From: Strix aluco
Lineage: Eukaryota > Chordata > Aves > Strigiformes > Strigidae
NCBI RefSeq assembly: GCF_031877795.1
Contig: NC_133933.1
Span: 23,154,029-23,218,028 of the forward strand
DNA: 64,000 bases
Direction of reading: 5' to 3'
Of the stretch, positions 14,037 to 25,376 are shown in pieces. Under the pieces are notes generated by a model. That model ran no database searches, was not told the DNA's origin, and worked only from the letters and a program-made list of their open reading frames with translations. Position 1 is the first letter of the stretch; each line of letters starts with the position of its first letter. Both the position numbers and the translations under genes were made by a program.

Positions 14037-14206
14037 CCTCGGGAGGGGCGGGAAAAGTCCGGGGCGGGGGGGGGGGATGAAGGGCCGGGGAGGGGGGTAG
14101 GGGAGGGCGGGGAGCGCCGCCGGGGCAGCGGGGCTCGGCGGGGAGGAGAGTCCCGCCCGCCCGCCTCGGAGCTGGCGATGCGAGTCCCGGGCTGTGCGTG
14201 CTCTGC

Positions 14207-14251
14207 AGGGGAGGGGAGGGGAGGAGGAGGAAGAGGAGGAGGAGGAGGAGG
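14207..14251. repeat. Polypurine GGA tract upstream of GALNT14 start
   Basis: An uninterrupted 45-nt run of purines, mostly GGA/GGGGA units on the plus strand, so CCT/CCCCT on the GALNT14 sense strand. It lies 171-215 bases upstream of the GALNT14 ATG. Such tracts can form triplexes or G-quadruplexes and are common in CpG-island promoters; whether this one is transcribed into the 5' UTR is not known. Confidence 0.85.
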
Positions 14252-14636
14252 CGCCGGGAGGAGGTGGGGGGGGAACTGGAGCCGGAGCCGGAGCCGCTCG
14301 CCAGGGGAAGGTGCTGGGCGCTGGCAGCCGGGCCGGCACCCCGGGCGCGGCGAGGGAGCGGCGGCCACCCGGGGACGGGGACACCGAGCACACCGGTTGG
14401 GGGTGAAGGGGCGGGGGGGGTGTAACCGGGGCTGCCCATCTCTGTCCCCGCTCCCACGCCCGTGCGTGGGTCCGGGCCACTTCCCAGCGCGGGGCCGGGC
14501 CGCGCCGCTGCCGAGTTGTCCCGGGCCGGTGCCGGTGCTCGTCCGGCCCCGGGACAAGGGGAGGCCAGCGCTCAACATCACACAGGGGAGGCTCAGACAT
14601 GACGGGGAGATTAATTTATCCAATTGAAACAGCAGG

Positions 14637-17600
14637 GGGAATTCAGGTAGGTGGAATTTAATTACTAGATTTGGAAGAGAAGATGTGAGTCTCCGGAGCT
14701 GTCAAGAGCACTTAAAAAATAAAATCCTAATCATCAGCTGTTGGTGTGCCGGCAGCAGCTCGGTGCCGGGCCGGGGTCCTGCGGGGATGGCCCCCGGCCG
14801 TCATCCCTGTCCTGGGGGGTGTGCCCTGGCGGCTCCACACACAGCCCCGGCACAGCAAACCTGCCCACACAGGGCAGCCGAAGTGGGAATTACAGGCATT
14901 GCTAAGGGGAAACAAAACCAACAGAGTAGGACTCCAGGCAAGAGCTGCCTCACGCAGCTGTCCCTGCTCACCTGCCTGACTCGCTGCTCTTCCGATCCTG
15001 TCACTGACAAGTATTGCACGAGCTGAGCAATCCCTTGCAGAAGACATTAGAGAATAAATTCAGTATTGGAACAGATGCGAGTCATTCATGTTAGTGCAAA
15101 AACCATAGAACAAACCCCATAAAAACAGGAATCCATGCATAAAGTAACATATGGAATGATTTGGAGAGAAGATGTCAAATGCTGGGAAGTCCAATGCACA
15201 TGTTGTAAACAACCTCTCCTATGCATTTCCCACACACTCCTCCTGGTTTTATTCTTTCCCGCAGTTGTTCTCTGTCACTTGCTAATTTATCATTTGTGAT
15301 CTTCATCCTCTGTCCTCCTGATTTATTTTCAGGGCTTAGTAAGCCCTTCTCCCCTAACATAATCCATGCTTCTCAGGCCCACTATTCACAGAAAGATGCC
15401 CTGATAAAAATTTCATTGGCATCCACAAATAGGGACATTTCTCTTTCTTTGTTTTAAGGCCGTCTGACTTTGAAATGCCTTTACCAGAACGATGAAATCC
15501 AGGTCCAGCGGGCAGGCTTAGGTTGAACTTTGTTTTATAACAACAGCAGCAGCACAGCCAAGCAGGAGGAAAACTGAGCAGGTGGGAAGAAAGTGGAAAG
15601 CACTTGTGCCCTGGTGAACCACCAGCCTGATGTCACATGGGAAGCCCACACCAGCCTGAAAATGCCACCTCTTCCCATGGTGTGCATCATTTGTCACTCC
15701 AATTAACCTTCCTCAGCCCCATGCTCGGAGTAGCTGGACCGCCGTGCTCTTGCTCTACCTCCATGAGGCATCTCTGCCCAACCTAGAGGGGACCTGCAGG
15801 TTTTACTCTCTTCCTCAAGCTGCTTTATGCTTTCTCCTGTGAGCTGAGGTGAAGCACCTGAGCAACATTCAGCAGCTGAGGCACATGGCTTATAGTTGTC
15901 TTCTTACCTTGGCCCACCCCAAGTGTTGGCATGAGCTGGTTGCTGCCCCTCACATACCTCCCGCTAACCCCTTTAGAGCAGGAAGGCCTTTCTGACTAAA
16001 AAGATCATCTTGCCACAAGTACAAAGCAGCCGCTGGTGTTTTCCTGGCTGGGATGAAGCAACCTCGGCTGCTGTAATGCAGTGTTCCCTCAACGCTTTCA
16101 CAAAGGGTGCTGAGCTTTTCCTACCAGACCTCGCTCCGTGCTGAGAGCTTTTCCAGATAAACGCACCTGGGTGTTATCATTCAAAGCTGGATTAAAAGCC
16201 TCATCTTTCAGCGGAAGTTATTACAAAATGTAGGGGGGAAATATAGAAAATATCAGGGAAATACATTACAAATTAGATTACAGGTAAGGTAATAAATAGG
16301 ACGGACCTGACAAAAATGCAATCAGATAATGCTATCTTATTACCTTGAGAAACAACTCCCTCTGCTGAGGGAAAGCTTTACTGGCAGGGCTCGGTGCCGT
16401 GATGAATAACCCACTGTGCCTGGCGGAGATAACGGGCAGAGGCCTGACTCTTCCCTGCTGGCACCGTCCTTACACCAGCGAGGAGGGTGACACCACCAGC
16501 GCCACGGTGACACTGTACAAACCCCTGCCTGCTGCAGGATTGCTCTGTGCAGGGGTCTTGTGATGAGACGGGAGATCCGAGGAGCTCTAGCAATGCATAC
16601 GATCTCCAAGAAATTATATTCCTCCTGACTGTGTGTGTGTGTGCTGGGACAGATAATATATTGAGCAGATGATGGTAACAGCTATTTAAACAAGAATAAG
16701 GCAAGAGTACAAATCTGTAGGTTCAGAGTTTTATGAAGTCATAGACTTTCAGAGACTTGTATAAAAATCCTACCGCAATTCTATTAAAGCCGTGGCAATA
16801 AAAAAAATCTGCTGTTGTATTATTGATACCCATATCTTCCCCATTTTTCTAATTTTTCACTGCCAATCTCAGACACTTCACAAGTGAGGTCCATAACATA
16901 CTACCTGTCTCCAAGAGAGCAAAATTTAAGGCCAGCAGTGCAGCCAGAGACAGAAAAACAGTCTAGGAAATGGGTATTTAGCATTTGTTGGTATTGGCAT
17001 TGCAAAGTTGATGAAAGCAATTGTTTCATGAGTGCAAAAATAGGACATCAGTTCTGAGTGGAAGGGGGGCTCTTCACAGCTGCAGCCTCAGGCAATGGCC
17101 CTTCAGGGTCCCACCTTTAAGGAAAGGGTGGTAGGGGAAAGTAGTGCTGCTTGCTATTTCAAGGGCATCCGTAAAGCACATTTCAAGAGAATTTCCTCTC
17201 AGCAGGTCTACAAATGAGCTGGGCACTCCTTCAGTGCAGTTTTTACTAGGAATACTCCTGGGTTTGAGGTTGGTTCACATCCAAGATCCAATCCACAGAG
17301 AAAAAACATGTTTCTTTTCCAAAAGGATTTGCAAATAGTTTGCAGTTCATTCTGGGAAAGTTGGAAGGAGCTTAAACAGATACACTCAAGAAATGATCGG
17401 AAGAAAGGATGAAAATCTCCCCCCAAGTTGGGATGCTGAGGAGTCTCAGCTGAACATCACAGGTCAGATGGAGGAACCCCACCAAGCTCTGCCTGAAAAG
17501 GGGCTTCTAGGACATGGAGTCCCACTGCCAGGGGAGGATCTGGTACACTCAGTGGTTTGGGGCAGCCCAGCTCTCACTGCTGTTTATGACAGTGCAGCTT

Positions 17601-19500
17601 CCCCACGAAGAGGTGCTGCTTGCAGTAGCAGCTTTATCAGAAAGAAGATGCTTGTTTTCAAAAATAAGAGATCAGCATTTGAAAGGGTCGGCATGGTAAT
17701 ATGTGGTTACACAGGGAGATGGATTTCATTCAGTGGTTAACGGTACCCTTGTGGTCCCTGCTCCAGGTTTGGGGAAAAAAGCTAATACAGAGGTTTCTCT
17801 CCCACCCCGGAAGAGGGTGCACTACACTTCTTGAATTAAACCCTGCTGCGGACAGGGCCAGGAGAGAGGGGAGAGCACATCAAGCTGCTCTCAAATAGCT
17901 GTTTTGGCAAGTGCTGAGCACTGGCATGTTTCACAAGACGCCCAGCTGTCCCTTGTCACCCAGCAGCCGAGGTGCCAGCCAGGGTGCAGGGCCTCCAGGA
18001 GAGCAAGCCAACACATGCCCCTGGCCCAGGCACCACCCCGACAGCCCTGACCTGCTCCCGGAGGATGACTCAGAAACCATTTGCTACTTGTCTAGGGGTG
18101 GAGCTGTGCTTCCAACTGCAAACCGTCATGTCAGTGACTCTTCCAGGTTTATACTTAATCCCTTTTTGGATCCACAGCTGTTCAAAAAGCCTCCAGGTCA
18201 CTTGTTCTGTCCCTAATCCAGTCAACGTGGGCAGAAGAAGGGAAGAAGCCAGCAAGTCCTTTGCACAGGAGCAAGGAGAGATTGTCGCTTTGCCATGGGG
18301 GTCCAACAGCTCTGCAGCACTTGTCACCACTGTGTCTTGGCCCCGTGGCACATTGCTGCAATGGTGCAAGTGTGTACTGAGCTGGTGGTTCCTAGACACA
18401 GCCACCATCACATGCAGCCCTCAGGGTTGCAAATGGCAGCAAGGACTCTGCCACCTCAGGCAGTACCCTACCATCTCAAAAAGCAGCTTGCGTGAAGGCT
18501 GTTGAAGATACTGTGAACATCACCCCACATTTTTGTGGCAGGTAAGCTCGGCCTTTGCTTTTGTGCTGTAATGGGAGTCAAAAAAAACCCTCAGTGCTTG
18601 TACAGAGCAGTGTTCCCCCTGTGTGCCCTCAGAGAAGCCTGCAAATGTTAGAGATGGCTTTGGCCTAATACCGGGAGAATTGTAAGTTAAAGTTCTTTAA
18701 AACAGTAAAAGCTTCATAGGTGTCTGTCTCCTTTCCCTCACTGAGATAACAGAACTGTAGCTTGTCCTACATATGCAGCCTAAACCAGAGAGTCAAACAT
18801 GAAGCTGTGAAGCACTCACCTGCTCCACTTGGGAGATATCGCTCTGCACCTCCTCACCTACTGCTGCAATCAGAAAGAGAAATGGAGGAATTCCTGCGGA
18901 CTTTTTGCCACTTATTGGAGTTGCAAGCAGATCTTTTTCAGTAACTGTAAAGGATTTTTTTTCTTTTTAATTAAATCGCAAGCATTCTTCTCTAGCAAAG
19001 TTTCCACGATGGCATCTCTAGTTAATTAAAGGTTTAAGCTGTCAGGAAAAGCTATGCATAAAAAAAATAAAATAAAGAGGAGAGCTACTTTAATAGCATT
19101 TGTTAATTGAAGTTCTCATCAAGTCAGCTGGAGGAACACAAGCTGTTCTCTGAGTAGATGGGCACCAGCACACATCCAGACATTCACCTGCAGCTCCTAC
19201 AAGTCAGGCTCCCACCTTCAGCCTAGCTTGTGTGGCACCGATGGATGAGGCAGTGCGGAGCTCCCCCACCACTGGGACAAACGCAAAGACTTCTCCATAG
19301 TAAGACTGGGGGAGGGTGGGGAGAATTCTTGCCTACCACAAGGTATTATTATATCTTGCATCTTTGGCAACTGTAATCAAATGCCCACGCACTTGCCCTT
19401 GTGTTTAATTCACATTCCCCCCAGTCTTTTGATACAAGGAAATGATCACCTGCTTTGCAACTTATTTACTTATAGCAACTTATAATGATTTCTGAATATT
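14637..19500. other. Intergenic, GALNT14 to CAPN14: first unique block
   Basis: This stretch lies upstream of GALNT14. It is ordinary-composition unique sequence with a short (TG)n at 16628-16644. Open frames on both strands (for example a 177-codon one at 17972-18505 that begins at GTG, not ATG) have no recognisable domain. I see no conserved coding exon or RNA gene. Confidence 0.6.
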
Positions 19501-19512
19501 GCTTAAAAATCC

Positions 19513-20113
19513 TGCTTGCCCTGACTGTTCTGTGGAAGCTTACCAAGGACTACTGTGTTCATCAGAACAAAGCAGTTTTCTGCGGAAACTTACCAAGAAT
19601 TACTATGTTCGACAAAAATATGTTTCTTGTCCTTGGAAAGCAGATGTGCTCTAACTAGTTTAGGCTTTTAATGAATAGATAGCCATATATGGACAGTAGA
19701 AATTGATACACTGGTACTTTTAGATAAGATAGAATGAGTAAACCGGCTGAAACCACTCTTGCTCAAGAAATTGGCTAAGAGAATCTGCGCATGCTCTGGG
19801 GAAGAAACAAGGTGAGAAAGACTACAAGCCTTCCTCCAAAAGACCCCCGAAGATGCCCACCAGGAGCCAATGCACAGGTGCAAAGAGAACATAAACTGCT
19901 GACACCAGCCTTTTGAACTAACCCAGCCTTACTTATGTATATGTATATTTGTATTATGTAATCCAATGAATATGTATATCCACGCTCTATAAGTTTTTGG
20001 TAAAATGTGCGGTGGGTGTGCAAGCTTTGTGGAGAAATCCCCTTGCACCCCGGCACCGGAGTAAACATACCTGCCTTATAACTCTATTCGAGTTGTAGAG
20101 TCTGTTTTCTGCA
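19513..20113 (+). mobile_element. Probable solo LTR of an avian endogenous retrovirus
   Basis: The right half has the layout of an LTR. A TATA-type box (CTCTATAAG, about 19987) is followed about 75 bases later by a poly(A)-signal-like AGTAAACATACCTGCC. A U5-like stretch then contains a short palindrome around TCGAGTTGTAGAG and ends in TCTGCA at 20113. This tail resembles class III (ERV-L-like) bird LTRs as I remember them. The left border is less certain; TG at 19513 is the best candidate, and no exact target-site duplication was found. No gag, pol or env coding sequence adjoins it, so it is either solo or a fragment. The left end contains a diverged 50-bp tandem duplication. Confidence 0.55.
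19528..19627 (+). repeat. Two-copy 50-bp tandem duplication inside the LTR
   Basis: A block starting TTCTGTGGAAGCTTACCAAG at 19528 recurs at 19578 as TTCTGCGGAAACTTACCAAG, with similar downstream sequence (ACTACTGTGTTC against ATTACTATGTTC). The period is 50 bases. Duplicated U3 enhancer blocks are typical of retroviral LTRs, which supports the LTR call. Confidence 0.7.
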
Positions 20114-23100
20114 AATCACTTTGTCTCTATTTGCTGGAGCACAGGCTTTTCTGGATAGATGCAGCCTTTTTACTAGCTCCCAGCATTTCCAGGTGCCCCA
20201 TTGTGGCAGCACAAGCAGGTGTGGGAACAAGGACCAGTGCAATGGCAGATCTGAAGGGAGACGCAATGACTTCAGCTTGTGGCTGGGAGACATATTTGGG
20301 AGCACAAGAACAGATCCCTTGGGCAGTGCTCTTCCACTGTGGCCACCTTCAGTACTGTTTACTGGTTACTTTTGACCAGCCCTGCTTTTGTGTAGCTTAC
20401 TGCCACAACAGTTAAGTCTTCTGGGTCCTATCTGTCTCCAGATGTCTCTGGTGGTAGATAGTCTCTCCTGATGCTCCCCAACACAGGCATTTTCTGGGAA
20501 AAGCCCATGGATAAGCGATGGCTGCTGATCTCACAGCCTGTTTTTATAGTGTTTTGGTAGGGAGGAAGCTGTCTAGCTCCAGGTCACTGCATCAGCAACC
20601 AGTGGCAGCCACTGCAAGTGGCCACAAAAGAGCATTTGAGACAAGAGGCAGCAGATAGCTTTATGGGCCAAGCTGCAGCAATCAATAAACAAACACAGCA
20701 CAGGGCAGATAAATCTTTACATCCCTGTACCTGAGCCTGTAATGTCCTGGGCACCCTGCAGTCCTCAGCACAGCTGTGGCAGGCACCCATGCTCCTGGGG
20801 GACCCCAGTGCCGCTGGAATCTACAGGGGAAGCAGAGCTGCTCAGCTGCCTCCCAAGGAGATGTGCTCCTGAGTGCATACACACCCCCACCCATCTCTAA
20901 GAAAGTGGGGAACCCTGCCAGAATTTAGACCAAATCCTTTTGTTACTTTGAATATGCTAAATCAGTCCTTTTAGCCAGCTGCAACACTATGTCCATTAGA
21001 CACAGCCAAGCCCATAATTGCAGTCTGGACAGGTGACACTCAACAGAATAAAGAACAAGACAGGTGATGGGTGAGAGAACACATTAGCCAAAATACAGCT
21101 TTGTCCTTAAAGCACCTTTAATGCCTCTATCCTTTTGTGTGCAGGTGTTAAGCAGACTTGGAGCCAAATCTCTGCTTCTGTGATGTATAAGTGTGGCTTG
21201 ATGCCAACTGGGATTTAGGCATCTATTAACACAGCTGGCAATATGTAATATTGCACCAGGCATTTTGTGGGAAGGAGCGTTTTCACAGCTGGATGAAAAG
21301 TTTTACCCTTGTCTTCCTCCTAGAAAATTTTTCATAGAAAAAATTCTTGACTGTTCATCCCTCCCCTCTCCTAAGGGATCCAAAAACTGAAGAGAGTGAG
21401 CCACACACCACGTAACTTCTTAAGATTTCAATCCCATTATTTAGGTGAAGTGTCTAGGAATAACCATTTCTTCCATATAAAATCCAACGCTTTAAGTATA
21501 AAGACGGAGGGATTTATATTTGATCAATCTCCAGCTCTCAACGCAAAAGCTCCAAGGGGCTAACAACTAACCCTGTATCTCCTTGAAAAATAGTTAAAAG
21601 CAAGCAGTTACTCTGTGCAAAAAGAGTGCGTAATGACAAGGTCTACGCTTGTTCCATGTCGATCTTTTCATGGGGATCCACTGTGATCTCCTACAGGAAA
21701 ACACAAATGGTGCTACAAATTTTGCCTGCCTACAGGGGAACAATACTGAACGTGCTCAGGTGGATTAACATCTCATTTCCCATCACCATCATCACTGCTG
21801 TTGGTTAGAAAGCAAAGCAGCAGCTTGATTTCCCCACTAGAAGGACAAAATTTCAAGGCTGCTGTTTAGAAAACAAAGTAATGTTTAATTGCACACATTT
21901 GTTTTGTTGTTATTGAGCAAGAACAAGTTAGAAGCCCAACAGCATTATTTTTCCTTCCCTGCATAACACCTCATTAATGCATTCAAACCTGTTAGAATTT
22001 GTTAGTCCCAGAGGCTCTTGTTGAACCGGAACGATCAATAGATGCAAACAGAGCAGGTAAAGAGGCAATCAGGGTCCTAGAAAGTTGAAATATTTTCCAT
22101 TAGGACACTGTAATAACTTCCCCTGAACAAGCATTTCAACAGCTGGTGCTACGAGCAAGGGGACATCCCAGGTAGGAGCAACACAGGCTAGACACACAAG
22201 GGAAGAAACGCATCTTGATTTAACTACGCAGAGCAAAACGTGCTCTGGACAGCAAGACGTGCTCCAAACAGCTTGGGCTATCCCATGCAGGAGAGGTATT
22301 TCTCAGGAAATTCTGCGTATGGGAGATAATTGGAGGAAACTGCTCCAGCGTTTCGGGTTCTGATCTCCTGGCAGTAATGAGCGCACAAGCAGACGATGCA
22401 TATGCATGAGAACATAATTAAGAGTGGTAAAACCTGGAAGATTTTCAAACTCTATGGCAATTACCAACTTAAACACACAAAAAATTAAGATAGCCTTATA
22501 CCCAAAGGAAAGTTATTATTCAAAGTGCCTTGCCTCATTATAGTTAGCTCAAGCTCAAACAGCAGGCTAGCGAGCAGGGGAGAGCTGCCTTCCATTAGCA
22601 GCAGGTGCTCTCCCTGGGACGGAGGCAGGATGCTGACATCCTTCTGCTCTTGCCGAGACATCTCAGATGGTCCCAAAATGCTTTATCAGAACAAAAATAG
22701 AAAGCAGAGGGTGCACATGACTGGCAGCTCTGGTTCCCCTGTTGCTCTTTGGGCCTCTCTGGTGAAGTGCATTCATGGACAGAGCGCTACCCTGTGTAAA
22801 TAGATTCACTAAATAAATGTGGTAATTACGCTGAATATTATTCTCAGTAGAAACAGCAGCAGGGAAATGATTTGCATAAGAAATGTGGATTATTCATGTA
22901 AATGAATGTGTTATTTGTTTATAGAAAAGATTAAGTCTTGTCTAAAGACCTAGAACTCAGCTATACATAAAAGCTAACACTTAACCAGTGTTTCATGCTT
23001 TCACTGTGCTCTGCCCACCTTTATCAAATTCATCTTTGCAGGACTAGCTATGTTTTTCTCATCAGTCCATTTTGGTAAAGATCAAACTCCCTTCAGTCCA

Positions 23101-23859
23101 GGGGATACTTAATCTTCTTTGGGGAGCCTGTTATGGCTGCCATTAGATTACCTTTACAGGAATTCAGGCTTTTAATCTTTGTTTCAGCAAGTCTAGTGGC
23201 AGGAGAAAGAGGAGCGTTTTCTAGGTTTGAAGAGCTGTACAAAAACCTGACTTGGGAGGATGGATCCTTTCATTTTCTTCCTCCATGTGCTGGATGCAAG
23301 GAGGGGCTCAGGTCCCAGGCTGGCTCTGCCCTGCACAGTCCAGAAGTTGCCAGAAGTATCCTCAGTTTTGTGAGGCAATAGTATGTCAGGGCAAGCTAGC
23401 ATAGCCTTGCCACCTCCAAGAGCTGGGCTGCTGATGGAGACGTTGTGTGCCCACCTCCCACCCTCTGTGCCACCCCATGGCATGCCCACCCTTGGGGTAC
23501 TTTCACCCTGCTACCTGATCAGTGCAGAAGGGGTTGATCCCATTGTAACCACCCCCTATTAAATTCAGGACAGCCTCATCCCTCACCACAGCAATCCCAA
23601 GCCCAGGGTTATTCAGCAAGGGAGAAACACTGACTTAACACAAAGAGCAGAAAGGCAGCCTTAGCTGACACTGCAGGACCTTCACCCTGCCACTCAGCCC
23701 CACAAAACAGCCAGCTCAGCTCCTGGACCCATGCTGGGAAGGGCACAAGCACCCAGCACAGCCTCTTAGAAAAGCAGTTTTACCAACCATCAGGAGACCT
23801 TCTCACTAGGCTTTACCATCAAGAACCTGCTAACTAGAGGCAGCTCTGCTTGTACTGCC
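20114..23859. other. Intergenic, GALNT14 to CAPN14: second unique block
   Basis: Unique sequence of moderate GC with no credible exon. A short AT-rich block at about 22800-22960 contains an octamer ATTTGCAT (22870-22877) and several AT-rich homeodomain-like cores. An imperfect 19-bp tandem repeat (GCAAAACGTGCTC / GCAAGACGTGCTC) lies near 22232-22269. Nothing else is recognised. Confidence 0.6.
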
Positions 23860-24454
23860 AACTGTATCCTGGGCTGCATCAAGAGAAGTGTGGCCAGCAG
23901 GTTGAGGGAGGGGATTCTCCCCCTCTACTCTGCTCTCGTGAGACCCCACCTGCAGTGCTGTGTCCAGCTCTGGGGCCCCCAACATAAGGAGGGCACGGAC
24001 CTGCTCGAGCAGGTCCAGAGGAAGCCACGAAGATGATCAGAGAGATGGAAGACCTCTCCTAAGAAAGGCTGAGAGAGTTGGGGTTGTTCAGCCTGGAGAA
24101 GAGAAGACTCCAGGGAAACCTTATTGTGGCCTTTTAGTACTTAAAGGGAGCCTATAAGAAAGATGGGGAGAAACTTTCTAGCAGGGCCTGTTGTGATCAG
24201 AAGGGGTAATAATTTTAAACAAAAAGAGGATAGATTTAGACTAGATAAAAGGAAGAAATTTTTTACAATGAGGGTGGTGAAACAGTGGAACAGGTTTGCC
24301 CAGAGAGGTGGTAGATGCCCCCTCCCTGGAAACATTCAAGGTCGGGTTGGATGGGGCTCTGAGTGACCTGATCTAATTAAAGATGTCCTCATTGCAGGGG
24401 GGTTGGACTGGATGACCCTTACAGGTCCTACTGAAACTATTCTATGATTCTGTA
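23860..24454 (+). mobile_element. CR1 LINE, 3' fragment
   Basis: A plus-strand CR1 copy covering the C-terminal end of ORF2 and the 3' UTR. Peptide traces such as [28 protein letters not shown] and VQRK are diagnostic of the CR1 ORF2 C-terminus. The 3' end has the CR1 hallmark GGTTGGACT-GATGA block followed by TTCTATGATTCTGT. It is truncated at its 5' side, as most CR1 copies are, and has no intact coding capacity. Confidence 0.95.
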
Positions 24455-25302
24455 TGCCAAGTCACTGAAGAGTAACAGTCCTAGCTGATCCTAACTTTCA
24501 TGCGTATGCAACAGTGTGGGCCACCTGAGGATCTGTTGCCTCTAGTTGCTTTAAACAATTTGAGAATGGATGAATGTCTGCTCACAGAGGGAAGGGCTAG
24601 ATTTCCTGCCACAGTTAGCTCTCCAGTGCAGCTGTGTTTGTAGCTCTGGTTTTGGCACCTTAATTCAGCAAGGTGATGTAGACTTCTCAGCTTGCTTCAG
24701 CTGTTTCAGGTGATCAGAATTGATAGAAGTTCTTTGACGTTCTTCAAATTTATTGCAACATTTTACATAATGTAGTGTTGAGGAATGGCACCCCCACATG
24801 GCCTTTCCACCAAATTTCTCCTGTGATTTTGTATTTCCAGGTACTTGGGCACCATTAAAAAAAAATAAAATATGAAGAAGAAATAGGGGTTCCTTCTACT
24901 GGACTCAGCAATTTATTCCTGCAGCATATGAATTATTTGCTGTTAATTCATCCCCTAAATTCTTTATGTGTTTAGCTATGTGTTACTTTGATAGAGTATC
25001 CCTTTCCTTTTTGCATTTGATACAATTAAAGTTCTGCAAAACTCAGCGGTTTAAACTCTTGGAAACTTGTGCATATTGGAAAATATTGATCCAGACGGTG
25101 AAGGCTGGGAAGTGCCCAAGCCTTGCTCATGCGCTCTGCCCTGCACAAGTAGAAGAGCAGGCTGAAGTGGAATTTCTCAGTAATGCTCATCTCAGCTGTT
25201 CAAAAATCAGGAGCCCTTCAGATCAAACTACTCTGCAGATGCTCAGGGTTATTTTCTGTTGTCCGTATATAAGCGCTTGGGGATACAGTGTAGTTGGGAA
25301 CT
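24455..25302. other. Intergenic spacer between two CR1 pieces
   Basis: Unique AT-rich sequence with a poly-A stretch near 24856. No exon or repeat is recognised. Confidence 0.55.
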
Positions 25303-25376
25303 GTCAGTGCTAGGTTAACGGTTGGACTAGATGATCTTCAAGGTCCTTTCCAACCTAGATGATTCTGTGATTCTAT
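25303..25376 (+). mobile_element. CR1 LINE, terminal 3' tail fragment
   Basis: About 74 bases matching only the extreme CR1 3' end: a GTTGGACTAGATGATCTTCA block, then CCTTTCCAACCTAGATGATT and the terminal GATTCTGTGATTCTAT repeat unit. The sequence before the block does not look like CR1 coding sequence, so this is a very short 5'-truncated insertion or a relic. Confidence 0.85.

Larger units (their letters stand above)
13200..14600 (-). promoter_or_regulatory. GALNT14: GALNT14 CpG-island promoter and 5' UTR
   Basis: The base composition switches from ordinary to very GC-rich at about 13.2 kb and back at about 14.6 kb, with dense CpG dinucleotides, many GGGCGG-like Sp1 sites and no evident TATA box. 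The start codon of GALNT14 sits inside it. This is the usual CpG-island promoter layout; the transcription start should lie somewhere in 14040-14600. G-runs at 13423-13445, 13655-13675 and about 14063-14075 and a purine tract at 14207-14251 are prominent. The exact start of transcription cannot be read from sequence alone. Confidence 0.8.

Noticed and set aside
13288-14100. 270-codon plus-strand open frame antisense to GALNT14 exon 1
   Set aside because: It lies in the CpG island, where stop codons are rare; the peptide is Gly/Arg/Pro low complexity and mirrors the GALNT14 coding strand.
17972-18505. 177-codon plus-strand open frame
   Set aside because: It begins at GTG in intergenic DNA, shows no domain and no splice context, and has low-complexity stretches typical of chance.
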